Notes: generated from the letters alone by a model not told the origin. Shown: positions 9,205 through 18,328, numbered from the stretch's first letter. The stretch is DNA of 64,000 nt from Pseudomonas khorasanensis (GCF_014268505.2 NZ_JABWQP020000006.1:62001-126000), one strand, 5' to 3'. Translations and numbers: made by a program.

Positions 9205-10125
9205 TCAGTACCCCCAAACCAGGATGCGGCCCGAAATTCCCGACGAGGGTTTTATACCGGTAGGGTCAATATTCCTGACCCGTGCCACAGCCACTGTCGG
9301 TGTCGATGCGCCGAGATCGAGCGCCCATACGGTCGCATTGCTCGCCGACCAGCCCGCCGGATTAGCCTCGTTGGCGATGCCACCCAGAATGGCCGATGGA
9401 AACCTCATCGGCAGCGACAGGGACATATTGCCGGCGATGTCAGACGCTCCAACTACCCATTGCAGGATCAAACCACTGGGCAGTCGCTGATAACCCGGCG
9501 AGTTGATCTGAGCAGCGAAGGAAGAGGAGTATTTCAGCCCGGCAGTACCATAAACCACCCACACACCAGACTCCCTGACGAAGTTCGCGCTCTCGCCGTT
9601 GTTCATCACGATGGAGTTCAGAGCAGCCCCTTGAGGACTGATCTGCGTACCGGTCAGGCTGGCCACCGTCACCGGTGCGCTGTTGCGACAGTGCAGGCTG
9701 ATCGTCGCGCCACTCGGCGCCGCTGCGGCATCCGGAAGCGTCACGGTATAGGCCGCATTACCGCCCAGACCGATCGAGCAACCGACATCGGCCAGGGACA
9801 ATTGGGTAGCACTCAAGACTCCTCGTGCACTGGTATGGCTACCCAGTGCTCTTTGCACAAACTCGGTGGTGGCAGCCAACCGGCTGTTATCAAACTGCGC
9901 AGCGGTCATGAACAATGCCGGACTGCGCAGCGCGGCCAGTAACTGATTATTCGACGTCTCATTCGGCGTGATCCCCGCCGCCTGGACGACGTTGAGAATT
10001 TCCTGCGTGACACTATTGCCCCATGTCGCCGGGATCAATGAACCCGGTGTTCCGGCAACAGGATCCTCATCGACAAACCGACCATTGACTAGTCCGACAC
10101 TCGGCACGTTCTTGGGGTAGTCCAA
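9205..10125 (-). CDS. R-type tail fibre protein, third of four
   Basis: A 306-residue fibre with the common anchor (MDYPKNVPSVGLVNGRFVDE, then GSLIPATWGNSVTQEILNVV). The middle resembles a triple-helix shaft with short polar repeats, and the C-terminal ~90 residues (from about QRLPSGLILQW) form a compact fibre-tip domain of the kind found in Mu/P2-like side fibres, which bind lipopolysaccharide or other glycans. The chaperone gene at 8762 follows after two bases. Confidence 0.85.
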   Translation of the reverse strand: MDYPKNVPSVGLVNGRFVDEDPVAGTPGSLIPATWGNSVTQEILNVVQAAGITPNETSNNQLLAALRSPALFMTAAQFDNSRLAATTEFVQRALGSHTSARGVLSATQLSLADVGCSIGLGGNAAYTVTLPDAAAAPSGATISLHCRNSAPVTVASLTGTQISPQGAALNSIVMNNGESANFVRESGVWVVYGTAGLKYSSSFAAQINSPGYQRLPSGLILQWVVGASDIAGNMSLSLPMRFPSAILGGIANEANPAGWSASNATVWALDLGASTPTVAVARVRNIDPTGIKPSSGISGRILVWGY

Positions 10126-10166
10126 TGTTCATCTCCTTGAACTCGAATAAATGGGTCGCTTTGGCC

Positions 10167-10634
10167 TCAGCCCGTCACGCTTGCCAGCCATGTCGGTGCT
10201 GCCGGACGTGAATCCGCTGCGGGAAAAAGCGCCGACTCAGGCCATTCGCGCAACGCTTGTCGATGTTCGAGCAGCTCCAGATACTGCCTGGCACTGAGCG
10301 AAGTTCCATGGCCCAGATCCCGTTCATCGCGATGTCGGGCGACCAACCATTCGGTCGTTGAAAGAGTCGCTTCGCGCCACGTACGGGCTGGCGTCACGGA
10401 ATCCTGTTCTGCAACCACGGGAGCCTGTACAAGCGCACGATTCTGTTCCGCAGGCATTGGTTCTGCGATTGCGGAAAACTCGCCGACCGGCGCGCCGATT
10501 TCGACGTCCTGGCCATCCGGCACGCGCACCATCGACTCGACGAAGAGCGGGGCGAACAATTGACTGATCGCGTACTCACCGGTGTCGATCCGTTCGACGA
10601 CCACACCGTTTTCTACCCGCGCATAATTGGCCAT
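10167..10634 (-). CDS. Tail fibre assembly chaperone
   Basis: A 155-residue paralogue of the gene at 8762: the C-terminus shows RQALREWPESALFPAADSRP. The N-terminus MANYARVENGVVVERI matches the start of the 7338 gene. Its ATG shares one base with the stop of the second fibre gene (TAATG), so it is translationally coupled to that fibre. Confidence 0.8.
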   Translation of the reverse strand: MANYARVENGVVVERIDTGEYAISQLFAPLFVESMVRVPDGQDVEIGAPVGEFSAIAEPMPAEQNRALVQAPVVAEQDSVTPARTWREATLSTTEWLVARHRDERDLGHGTSLSARQYLELLEHRQALREWPESALFPAADSRPAAPTWLASVTG

Positions 10635-11560
10635 TATTCGTACTCCCAGATTTCACAGAAAGCGTTGCCGCCGGCACCGCTGATAACTGCAGCCGAAGCA
10701 TTGGTTGAGCAAGAGCCGCTGCCACCGGAACCGCGTCCGCCGGCAATGCCAGGCCCGTTGACACCCACTCTGGTACCGCCACCGTCATACGGGCTGGCAC
10801 CGCCCGCGCCGGAAAGGACGCCCCAATTGGCGTTGTACATCGCATATTCACCGGGTACACCCCGAGCACTAGCAAGATTTCCGCCTGTGACGGCTTGTCC
10901 CCCGGCACCGCCCTGAACGAAACCAACTGCTGTGGCTGTTACTGCAACGGTAAGAACCTGCCCGCCTGCACCGCCCGCAGCACTCATGTAGGCACCGAAC
11001 GAAGCGCCTCCGCCGGCAATCCCCATGGCGTTATTCGCAGCGCCGCCGCCGCCCAGCGTCACGGGCACGCCTGCAAGTATTTCTGGAGTCACTTCATACA
11101 GGCTTTGTGCAAAAGCTCCAGAGCCTCCGCCGCCGCCAATACCTTGGTAGCCGGCGGCAACGGGCGAACACCCACCACCGCTCCCCCCCGCCCCGACCAA
11201 CCGCACATGGATCCGCTTGGCTTTGGGGTTTGGCTTGTAAAGCGTGATCCCTACCTTCTCAATCTGCCTGACCGCCAACAACCGCCCCACCGCATCGGTG
11301 ATGCCGTAGCCGCTCAACGTGGTCGGGGTGTTTTTGAGTTTGGTGAAATCGACCAGCGCACCGATCGCCGTGGCCAGCTGGTCAGTCCTGGCCTCATCGG
11401 GCGTCAACCCGGCCGCCTTGATCGCGTTGAGAATTTCCTGGGTGACGCTATTGCCCCACGCAGCGGGAATCAACGATCCCGGTGTTCCGGCAACAGGGTT
11501 TTCATCGGTGAACCCCCCGTTGACCAAACCAACGCCGGGAATAGTTTTTGGGTAGTCCAT
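10634..11560 (-). CDS. R-type tail fibre protein, second of four
   Basis: A 308-residue fibre with the shared anchor (MDYPKTIPGVGLVNGGFTDE; GSLIPAAWGNSVTQEILNAI) and a long Gly-rich distal half (GGAGGQ, GGGGGSGAF, GGGGAAN and similar). It ends with FCEIWEYE. The Gly-rich tip is related in style to the fourth fibre but differs in sequence, so the two probably recognise different surface structures. Two terminator hairpins sit just upstream of this gene. Confidence 0.85.
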   Translation of the reverse strand: MDYPKTIPGVGLVNGGFTDENPVAGTPGSLIPAAWGNSVTQEILNAIKAAGLTPDEARTDQLATAIGALVDFTKLKNTPTTLSGYGITDAVGRLLAVRQIEKVGITLYKPNPKAKRIHVRLVGAGGSGGGCSPVAAGYQGIGGGGGSGAFAQSLYEVTPEILAGVPVTLGGGGAANNAMGIAGGGASFGAYMSAAGGAGGQVLTVAVTATAVGFVQGGAGGQAVTGGNLASARGVPGEYAMYNANWGVLSGAGGASPYDGGGTRVGVNGPGIAGGRGSGGSGSCSTNASAAVISGAGGNAFCEIWEYE

Positions 11561-11592
11561 AGGTTGTTCGTTCCTCTGAAAATGAAAAACAA

Positions 11593-11660
11593 CCCGTATC
11601 GATGCAATGCCTGATACGGGCTGACTTGCGAAAATAAAAAGCCCACATTGAAGTGGGCTT
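11593..11660 (-). terminator. Tandem intrinsic terminators between fibre cassettes
   Basis: Two hairpins in a row on the minus strand. The first met by the polymerase has an 8-bp stem (11639-11646 with 11653-11660, AAGCCCAC/GTGGGCTT) followed by TTTTATTTT. The second has an 8-bp stem (11593-11600 with 11613-11620, CCCGTATC/GATACGGG) followed by TTGTTTTTC. Together they should cut read-through from the first fibre cassette into the other three. Confidence 0.8.
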
Positions 11661-11688
11661 GGGTTGAAACAGGACGAAGGTTAGTCAG

Positions 11689-12204
11689 TCAGTTGGAATG
11701 GCCGCTGGCGCGCTCACGAATGGCAGTCAATGCTTCATCCGCTGCGCTTCGAGCCAGATCCATTTTGCCCTTCGCAGCCTGCGCACGAATCTGTGCCTTG
11801 GCTTTCAGGCGCAACGTGCGCAGGGCCAAAAGGTGATCGGTGAGTTGATCCGCCTTGCTTAAAATCTGCTCTGCCGCTTGCTTGGCCGTGCGGCCCTTGA
11901 CCACCCAGGCCGCGACCGACAGAGGCACCTCCTTTTTCGGATAACCGGCGTCCTGAAAGGCCTGCGCATCGGCAGCCGCCTGCGCGTACTCCATCGCCTT
12001 GAGCGGATCGCCGGCCAAGGCGATGCGGGCGCTGTCGGCGGCGGCGTCGACTTTGCTGCAAAGACGTTCGGTTTCCTGCTCGTCCAGCACGGCCTGCTTT
12101 TGCCCGTTTGCAACCCACTTCTCGCCGTCCCAGTCATGAGCGGCAGAGGGTTGAGGCGCCCGCAACTCCCCATCGAACTGATGGAGTTCTTGAATAACGA
12201 TCAT
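11689..12204 (-). CDS. Fibre-associated protein, likely tail fibre assembly chaperone
   Basis: A 171-residue protein. The start at 12204 (MIVIQELHQFDGELRAP) overlaps the stop of the first fibre gene as ATGA; an open frame of five more codons upstream is not needed. The N-terminus has the WDGEKW motif seen in many fibre-associated proteins, and the rest is a long alpha-helical, Ala-rich coiled coil (residues about 40-165). Position right after the fibre argues for a chaperone, although the fold differs from the Tfa-type proteins at 8762 and 10167. Confidence 0.6.
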   Translation of the reverse strand: MIVIQELHQFDGELRAPQPSAAHDWDGEKWVANGQKQAVLDEQETERLCSKVDAAADSARIALAGDPLKAMEYAQAAADAQAFQDAGYPKKEVPLSVAAWVVKGRTAKQAAEQILSKADQLTDHLLALRTLRLKAKAQIRAQAAKGKMDLARSAADEALTAIRERASGHSN

Positions 12205-13358
12205 CGAATGAGCTCCCACGACAGTTGTACGTTTACGGCTTCCGCAAAATTGACCGCGATGCCGACACTGTAATCAGTCACCGGATGGCTCTTTATCCCC
12301 ATGCTCAGCAACAGCTCATCGCTCTCGGCATTCAACTGTCCCAGGTTGTGCTCCGCCTGATAACACTGCCAGAGCGAGCGCAAATTGGCGTGATCGAAAC
12401 TGGCGACCAAAGTAGAAACCGTGACGTCGCCGACAATGTTGTTAGTGAACAGAACGCACGGTGAAATTGTCGCCGGGTTCCATCCCGCTGCGTTGTTTGA
12501 ACTGCTGGCAACAATGGGCGACAGGTAGCAATAGTTGCCGCCGGCCCAACCGGTTGACGGAAAAGCGACCGAGGTCACCGAGGTCGACGACGGCGTCGGA
12601 TTCCCTGCGACCAATCGGGCCGCCCTCGCATGAGGATCCAGCGGCAGAAATATCGCCCCGGTGCCGTTCACTGTCTGCGTCCAGGTCAAGCGCGCCCGGT
12701 TGTAGATTGTTCGCACCGTCGGCACCGAACCGGGTGCGCCGGTGATCACCCAAGCAAGGCACATGTCCAGAGGCGTTGACTGAAAACCGCCACCGGCAGC
12801 GCCGTTGATTGTTCCTTTCAACGAGTCGGGCGCCACGTCATGAATACCGCCTCGTTGCATGTATAACGTCAGCGACCCCGCGATCACTTGGGCTCGCAAA
12901 AAGTACTGGCTGCTGGGAAGCAAATCAGCGCTGCTCCACGCCATCGTCACGAAGGTGCGCGAACGCCCCAACTGGCCGCTGACCACTTCCTGGCCAAGAC
13001 TGATGAACGTGCCTGCCGCAATCGAAACCCGACCGCCGCTGCTGGAAGCCGCGGCCGGGCTGACCGGCAGACGCGAATCAGGCGTGGCAACCGTGGGCAG
13101 TGGCAGAGCCGCCAAAGGCAGCGCCATATCCAGATTCCAGCCCTTGGCTGTTACAGACTGAATCGCCTGCAACAGCTGATCGTATTTCTTCTCGTCCGGG
13201 GTAAGGTCCGCAGCCTTGATCACGCTGAGAATTTCTTCAGTAACCCCGTTCCCCCAATCCGCCGGAATCAACGACCCCGGCGTGCCCATCAGCGGGTTTT
13301 CATCAACAAATTTTCCGTTCACCAGACCGGCGCTGGGCACACTCTTCGGATAATCCAT
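12201..13358 (-). CDS. R-type tail fibre protein, first of four (baseplate-proximal)
   Basis: A 385-residue fibre. The anchor MDYPKSVPSAGLVNGKFVDE with GSLIPADWGNGVTEEILSVI is followed by a distal region of about 300 residues unlike the other three. It lies directly downstream of the gp48-like baseplate gene, where Mu-like phages keep their main side fibre, so it is the best candidate for the standard fibre of the particle. The distal part contains no recognisable enzyme motif. Confidence 0.85.
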   Translation of the reverse strand: MDYPKSVPSAGLVNGKFVDENPLMGTPGSLIPADWGNGVTEEILSVIKAADLTPDEKKYDQLLQAIQSVTAKGWNLDMALPLAALPLPTVATPDSRLPVSPAAASSSGGRVSIAAGTFISLGQEVVSGQLGRSRTFVTMAWSSADLLPSSQYFLRAQVIAGSLTLYMQRGGIHDVAPDSLKGTINGAAGGGFQSTPLDMCLAWVITGAPGSVPTVRTIYNRARLTWTQTVNGTGAIFLPLDPHARAARLVAGNPTPSSTSVTSVAFPSTGWAGGNYCYLSPIVASSSNNAAGWNPATISPCVLFTNNIVGDVTVSTLVASFDHANLRSLWQCYQAEHNLGQLNAESDELLLSMGIKSHPVTDYSVGIAVNFAEAVNVQLSWELIR

Positions 13359-13372
13359 GCTGTCACTGCTCC

Positions 13373-13978
13373 CTAGTCATAATTGATGTGCACCGTGGTA
13401 TGCGCCGGCGCGCTGCGATGGATCAGGCATTCGAGCGCAGAACCCGGGTTTACGCCGAAACGTTCGCCCCAATAGCTCGCGCCGAACCGTCGACCCAGCA
13501 GCAAGCGGCCACCGGTGTTGAGCGTCCACATGAACTGCGCCTCCCAGGTGCCCCAGTGCGCCGAGCCGAAGCGTGCGCGGCCCATGCGAGGGGCTTCGTG
13601 TTCGGTGATGGACGCGTTGGGGTAGCCCTGGCTTTTGGCGATTTCGAGGTAGTAGCCGACGGCCTGGCTGCCGACCGCCAGCAGCCGCCGGCGTACTGCA
13701 AGGCGGCGGTCGTCGAACAGTGGCGTGGCGCCCAGGCAAGGGTCGGGCAGCTCCATGACTTTTTCCCAGTCGGGCACCAGTTCGCTGACGCCGGCCGGGT
13801 CCATTTCATTGAGCAGGTCGGCGGCGCGGGCATCGAGGCGGGCCAGTTCGATGGCGACGCCTTGCAGCACTTCTTCCAGTTCCGGGACGCGCTCCGGGTC
13901 CCATGCCGGCCCGCTGGGCAGCAAGGCACGCAACTGCGCCTGATATTGCGCAGCGTTTCTTATGCCCCCCATACGCAA
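13373..13978 (-). CDS. Baseplate protein, Mu gp48 / DUF2313 (YmfQ) family
   Basis: A 201-residue protein with the DUF2313 features: LRALLPSGPAWDPER near the start, ELARLDARAADLLNEMDP, and SELVPDWEKVMELPDPC. These are baseplate wedge components of Mu-like contractile tails. It overlaps the end of the baseplate J gene by about 19 bases, typical of tight phage packing. Confidence 0.9.
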   Translation of the reverse strand: MRMGGIRNAAQYQAQLRALLPSGPAWDPERVPELEEVLQGVAIELARLDARAADLLNEMDPAGVSELVPDWEKVMELPDPCLGATPLFDDRRLAVRRRLLAVGSQAVGYYLEIAKSQGYPNASITEHEAPRMGRARFGSAHWGTWEAQFMWTLNTGGRLLLGRRFGASYWGERFGVNPGSALECLIHRSAPAHTTVHINYD

Positions 13979-15006
13979 CCTCCAAACGTGAGCAATTCGC
14001 TTTTCCCGGCCGGTACGTCGGCGGCAGGTGCCGTGAGGCTGTGATCGTATTCGCCGCCGGCGCTGCTGATCGCCTCGCGGATGTGGCTGATCAGCAGCGG
14101 CACGCCAAGATCCGCCTCGCGGTTATGCAGGTCGCGCAGTTGCGCTTCAACGGCGGCCCGTACGGCGGTGGTGTCCGGGTTGACGCTCTTGAAGCGATAG
14201 ACCACCGGTACCTGGACCGGGCGCTGCACATGCACTTGGGCGGTGACCGGGCGCAGGGGTTCGATGTAGTCCTGAACCTGAGCCAGTTGTTCGTCGTTGG
14301 GCACCGGTTGCGGATCGTCGTCACGCATGATGAACACCGTGACGGTGCCCGGGCCGAGCAAGCCGCCACGGCACCAGGCGCGAGTCACGCCCGGCACTTC
14401 CAGTGCCCAGGTCTCGTAATCGCTGGCCGAACCGCCATGAGGAATGACCCGATAAGAACGGATCACCCGTGAGCGCAGCGACTCCAGGCTTTCGCGCGCC
14501 ACGCCACCGCTCAGCCCCGGCGCCAGCACCACGAAACTGCTGCCGACGATGCCGGCAATCGGTTGCACCGGCGTCAGCGCCAGACCGGCATCGGCATTGC
14601 CCAGACTTCCGGCTTCAAGGGCTGCGAGAGTGGTGCTGTTGCTGCCGTTGATCGTGGTGCGCGCGGCGGTCACTTTGTAGGTGCGACCGTCGTTGGATTG
14701 CAGCAGCGTATCGACGTCGAGCAGCGCGCCCGCCGTCGCGGTAAAACTGACGTTACCGGTGGCGACTTGCGCGGGTTTGCGCGGCTGATTCAGGCGCAGC
14801 GCGGCGATGCGTTCAAGGGTCGATTCATCGGCCTTGTCCGGCAGGATCTGTTCGGCAATCCAGTCGAGATAACCGTACAGGCCGTAAGCGGCGCCGCCGA
14901 GGGTACGGGCCAGCACTTGCGCATCGGACTGGCGCAGCGAATCGCCGGCCAGGTCGCTTTGGGTGCGCTTGATCAGCACCGGCAGCGAAGGGGTTTCAAA
15001 CGGCAT
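13960..15006 (-). CDS. Baseplate J protein, Mu gp47 family
   Basis: A 348-residue baseplate wedge protein (Baseplate_J). It shows the characteristic N-terminal helix with LIKRTQSDLAGD and the mid-region GGVARESLESLRSRVI and HGGSASDYETWALEVPGV. It joins the baseplate hub to the fibre region in contractile tails. It starts inside the gp46-like gene. Confidence 0.93.
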   Translation of the reverse strand: MPFETPSLPVLIKRTQSDLAGDSLRQSDAQVLARTLGGAAYGLYGYLDWIAEQILPDKADESTLERIAALRLNQPRKPAQVATGNVSFTATAGALLDVDTLLQSNDGRTYKVTAARTTINGSNSTTLAALEAGSLGNADAGLALTPVQPIAGIVGSSFVVLAPGLSGGVARESLESLRSRVIRSYRVIPHGGSASDYETWALEVPGVTRAWCRGGLLGPGTVTVFIMRDDDPQPVPNDEQLAQVQDYIEPLRPVTAQVHVQRPVQVPVVYRFKSVNPDTTAVRAAVEAQLRDLHNREADLGVPLLISHIREAISSAGGEYDHSLTAPAADVPAGKSELLTFGGCVWGA

Positions 15007-15397
15007 AGATCACCTGCCAACTGTTATCGGGGTTGATGTCCAGACGTTCGCCATCGGCCAGGGTCAGGACCGTGCGCAGGTTCAGGCGCTGGGCGTCGAG
15101 GCGTTCGCTGATGATGTCGATGGCGCTGCAATGGCCGTCGTCGAGCAGCCATTGCAAGGCTTCGCGGGCATAGAATTCGGCGTCCATCTGGGTCTGTCGG
15201 GTCAGTTTGACCCGCCGCAGCAGCCACAACCGCGAGCCGATGCGATCGTCGGCGACGGTGGGAAAGGTGTCGCCCCACCAGCCGTAACGTTCATCGTCAT
15301 CGAGGGCGTCGTCATCGGCGGCGCGACGCCAGGTGAACAGGCTGATAAGCACGGCGCGGGTCAGCGCGGCGTGGAGGTTCTGGCTGACAAGCATCAT
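14996..15397 (-). CDS. Baseplate protein, Mu gp46 (gp25-like) family
   Basis: A 133-residue GP46-family protein, a small wedge subunit related to T4 gp25. Features include RYGWWGDTF and SRLWLLRRVK, conserved in the family. The ATG overlaps the stop of the gp45-like gene as ATGA. Confidence 0.88.
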   Translation of the reverse strand: MMLVSQNLHAALTRAVLISLFTWRRAADDDALDDDERYGWWGDTFPTVADDRIGSRLWLLRRVKLTRQTQMDAEFYAREALQWLLDDGHCSAIDIISERLDAQRLNLRTVLTLADGERLDINPDNSWQVIYAV

Positions 15398-15903
15398 TTG
15401 CCTCCTGCCGGCGCACCGGTCTGGCCGTTGCCGGCCTGCACGCCGACGTGCACGTGTTTGATCTGGCTGATGCCGCCAGCCAATTGATCTCCGGTGGAGA
15501 CGATCTTGCCGGTCTGATTGATGACCGGTGTATCGAAGTTCACCGCGCTGCTCGCGCGGATGTTCAGCGTGGCGGTTTCGATGTCGATGATCCGCCCGCG
15601 CTTGAAGTGAATTCTGTCGCCTTCGTCGGTGTAGATCGCCACTTCGCCGGAGGCCAGCGACTGCAGGCGATAGCGGCGGTCCGCGATGACCAGGGCGATG
15701 GCGTGGGAGCGGTCACCGCCAATGAACGTGACGATCCCTTCGGCGCCTGCCAGCGGGTTGCTGGTGAAGCCGTAGGGTTCGAAGTGTTCGAGGTCATCGC
15801 TGACTTCGCCGGCGGTGAGGCGCATTTGCAGCGATTGCAGCTTGGATGCCGAATTGGCGAGCACGACAGTGCCGCGCGCCAGCAGGCGTGTCAGTAGGCT
15901 CAT
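15394..15903 (-). CDS. Baseplate spike protein, Mu gp45 (gpV-like) family
   Basis: A 169-residue baseplate assembly protein V homologue that forms the central membrane-piercing spike. An OB-fold region (residues about 15-90, with DDLEHFEPYGFTSNP) is followed by a beta-helical repeat region and a C-terminus with KHVHVGVQAGNGQTGAPAGG; the HxH motif in KHVHV is the one that binds iron at the tip in Mu gp45 and P2 gpV. Confidence 0.9.
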   Translation of the reverse strand: MSLLTRLLARGTVVLANSASKLQSLQMRLTAGEVSDDLEHFEPYGFTSNPLAGAEGIVTFIGGDRSHAIALVIADRRYRLQSLASGEVAIYTDEGDRIHFKRGRIIDIETATLNIRASSAVNFDTPVINQTGKIVSTGDQLAGGISQIKHVHVGVQAGNGQTGAPAGGK

Positions 15904-15940
15904 GGGGTGTCCTTTTAAAGAGTCGCCCGAATGGGATCAA

Positions 15941-16030
15941 TGTGGGAGCGAGCCTGCTCGCGAAGGAGGTGGGTCAGGCGCTGTGATGTAAGGGCTGCCG
16001 ACGATTTCGCGAGCAGGCTCGCTCCCACAG
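15941..16030. repeat. REPIN: inverted pair of REP elements
   Basis: The 90-bp unit has inverted copies of the P. fluorescens REP sequence (TGTGGGAGCGAGCCTGCTCG on the left, the exact complement on the right at 16008-16030 region) around about 45 bases of spacer. It fills the only sizeable gap between baseplate genes and can fold into a long hairpin in RNA. REP pairs of this kind are mobilised by RAYT transposases encoded elsewhere. Confidence 0.92.
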
Positions 16031-16044
16031 GTTCGGCGTATGGC

Positions 16045-17088
16045 TCAGGTTTTTTTGGCTGGTGTTGGATTGGCATCGAAGGTGTGCGGCGGGGCTACCT
16101 GCAACGTGGTCACCGAGCCCTGTGCCGACAGCGAATAGGTGACTTTGGAAATCAGCATGTCGCCATCGAACCCCAGTACCGGATCCTTGACCCGCACCAG
16201 CGTGTTATGGCGCCACAAATCGCCGTTGCTTTGCCGCCAGCCCTGCACTTGATAGGTGGTGGTCTGAGCGCGGCCCATGCGGGTGGCGCTTTCCCATTGG
16301 GCACGCTGCTGCGCCAATTCAAAGGTCAGTTGCGTGCCTTCATTGATCACCGTGGTACGGCGGCGTTTGAAGCTCAGATCCGTTGCCGTCGATTCAACCT
16401 CGCTGACCGCCGCCCCGCTCTTCGCGTCCGAGCCTTTTTGCTGGCCGATTACCCGGTACTCGGAAAACACCTGGCTGAAATCCATCGGCGCATTGGCCGA
16501 CAGAATATTCTTGCCCAACTCCAGCGCATCGCTGGCGCGGCCGCCGCTGCCTGGGCTGGCCAGCACCAGCCTGCCCTGCTCGTCATCGGTGGAAAACACC
16601 CGCAACAGCGAGAGCAAACGGTCGATCGACTGAAACACCGTTTCACCGGGCACGATCGTGTGCTTGGTCAGTCGCGCGGTCTCGGTAATTTCATTGACCA
16701 CCGTCAGCCCATATTCCCTGGCCAAATCCTGGACGATATTCAGCAATGGTTGCTGTTGCCATTGACCGGGCAGGTTGCGGGCAGCGCAATCGACCAGATC
16801 CTGGGTCCTGGAACTGCCTTCGATGGTCAGGCTGATCTGCCGCCCGTCATAGCGAATCGGGGCCTTGAACACGTAGCCGGTCAGTACCAGGTCCTTGCCG
16901 ATTTTCACTTCGCAGGGGTCGCCGGGTTTGATCCTTTGATCCACGGTCTGCCCCGGCCATTGCCAGGTGATGTCGAGCTTGAAGGTGCGGAACTGACGCT
17001 CCAGATCGGCGCTGATCTCGACGCTTTTCCAGCCGCCGTACTCCATGTCGTTGACTGTCAGCGTGACGTGGTTATCCATGTCATTCAT
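16045..17088 (-). CDS. Baseplate hub protein, Mu gp44 (gpD-like) family
   Basis: A 347-residue phage baseplate hub protein equivalent to Mu gp44 and T4 gp27; it carries the spike and connects it to the tube. Family features are MKIGKDLVLTGYV-type hub domain near residue 65 (seen here as VKIGKDLVLTGYVFKAP), SSRTQDLVDCAA, and a C-terminal VKDPVLGFDGDMLISKVTYS. Start MNDMDNHV at 17088; an internal Met at codon 4 is also possible. Confidence 0.9.
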   Translation of the reverse strand: MNDMDNHVTLTVNDMEYGGWKSVEISADLERQFRTFKLDITWQWPGQTVDQRIKPGDPCEVKIGKDLVLTGYVFKAPIRYDGRQISLTIEGSSRTQDLVDCAARNLPGQWQQQPLLNIVQDLAREYGLTVVNEITETARLTKHTIVPGETVFQSIDRLLSLLRVFSTDDEQGRLVLASPGSGGRASDALELGKNILSANAPMDFSQVFSEYRVIGQQKGSDAKSGAAVSEVESTATDLSFKRRRTTVINEGTQLTFELAQQRAQWESATRMGRAQTTTYQVQGWRQSNGDLWRHNTLVRVKDPVLGFDGDMLISKVTYSLSAQGSVTTLQVAPPHTFDANPTPAKKT

Positions 17089-17092
17089 GGCG

Positions 17093-18328
17093 TCACTCCC
17101 GGGATACTTTTACTTCGTTGGGCGAAAAACCGGGATGAGTAATCCCGTTGCGCTGAGTCACTTCCTCGGCCCGCGTGGCGTCGCCAAATTGTTTGTACGC
17201 CACGACCACTGCCGGAAGGCTCTCCTGAAACGATTTGCTCACTTGCCGCACCCCGGACGACGCTACCGCTCTGAGATGAGCCACCAGCGCTTCCTTCACA
17301 TCGTTGATTGCCTGAAAGTGCACAGGTCCGGCTTTCGCCAGCATCGGATCGATCGCCGCAGTCACCGCTGCGCGCAAGGCTTGCATGTCATCGCTGACGG
17401 GCACTTCCTGACGGCTGACCGGCGACGTCGACTGTTGTGCCACCGACGGCGTCGACGCCAGCTTGACCGGTGTGGTTGCCACCGGCATCGACGCGACCCA
17501 TTGCGCGACTTTGACGAGCATGGTGTCCTGCACCAGATCGGCCATCGCCTGCGCTGCTGCGCTGGTGTCCTTGCCGGTGGTGATCTTCGGCGCGTCGGCC
17601 TTGCGAATCGCTTCGAGCTGTTGCGACACGTCGGCAATCACGCCACGGTAGCCTTCCTTGGCAAATGCTTTCAGCTCCTTGATATCGCCGAGCAAACCCT
17701 TGAATTCAGCTGCTACTTCCTTGGGCAACTCTTTCACGGCTTTGACCAGTTCGGTGATCTGTCGGTATTGATCGATCAATGGTTGAAGCTGCTCCTTGAT
17801 CACCTCATAAACCCCGGTGAGGCTGTTGCGTAAATTGGCGATGCCGATCCGCGCTGCCTTGATCAAAGTCATCGCCTGTTCGAACCGCGCCACCGCCGAG
17901 CCCAGTAGACCGTCGGCTTTGGCCAGCAGCACTTTCTGCGTGCTGACCGTCGCCGTCGGAAACGGCAGAGGCTGATCGGGATAGAACTTAAGCGCGAACG
18001 TCACCAGCCCGCCGTCCTGGCGGCTATGAGTCATGTCGCATTCGCCGACCTTGACTTGCAGGCGTCCGAGCCACGGATGCACCAGCTCGCCATTGCCCGC
18101 CTCCAGCGCCTTGAGCAGCTTGTCGCGTTGCTCCAGGCAGTTGGCGCCGACGATGAATGCGGTGATCTCGTGGATCCTGGCCTGCTGGCCGAGGTCCTCG
18201 AAGTACGGCAGGTCTCGTTGCGGATATTCGTGCAACTGACCTTTGCGACCGACCGGGGTTTTCGCCTGGTCGATCCAGAAGCCGACACCGCGAAAGGATG
18301 CCGGCAACAAGCGGTCACGCCAATTCAT
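17093..18328 (-). CDS. DNA circularisation N-terminal domain protein, Mu gp43 family
   Basis: A 411-residue tail/baseplate-associated protein. The domain at residues 1-90 (MNWRDRLLPASFRGVGFWID, KGQLHEYPQRDLPYFEDLG) is the so-called DNA circularisation domain; in contractile tails it is a hub/tail-completion component, despite the name. The ATG at 18328 has a perfect AGGAGG upstream, so a 36-codon upstream extension is rejected. It overlaps the end of the tape measure gene by 14 bases. Confidence 0.9.
   Translation of the reverse strand: MNWRDRLLPASFRGVGFWIDQAKTPVGRKGQLHEYPQRDLPYFEDLGQQARIHEITAFIVGANCLEQRDKLLKALEAGNGELVHPWLGRLQVKVGECDMTHSRQDGGLVTFALKFYPDQPLPFPTATVSTQKVLLAKADGLLGSAVARFEQAMTLIKAARIGIANLRNSLTGVYEVIKEQLQPLIDQYRQITELVKAVKELPKEVAAEFKGLLGDIKELKAFAKEGYRGVIADVSQQLEAIRKADAPKITTGKDTSAAAQAMADLVQDTMLVKVAQWVASMPVATTPVKLASTPSVAQQSTSPVSRQEVPVSDDMQALRAAVTAAIDPMLAKAGPVHFQAINDVKEALVAHLRAVASSGVRQVSKSFQESLPAVVVAYKQFGDATRAEEVTQRNGITHPGFSPNEVKVSRE

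Noticed and set aside
7592..11560. Long antisense frames opposite the Gly-rich fibres
   Set aside because: High GC and Gly/Ala-rich codons create open antisense frames; they have no family resemblance.
7592..13358. Diversity-generating retroelement acting on fibre genes
   Set aside because: No reverse transcriptase, template repeat or accessory gene is present near the fibres.
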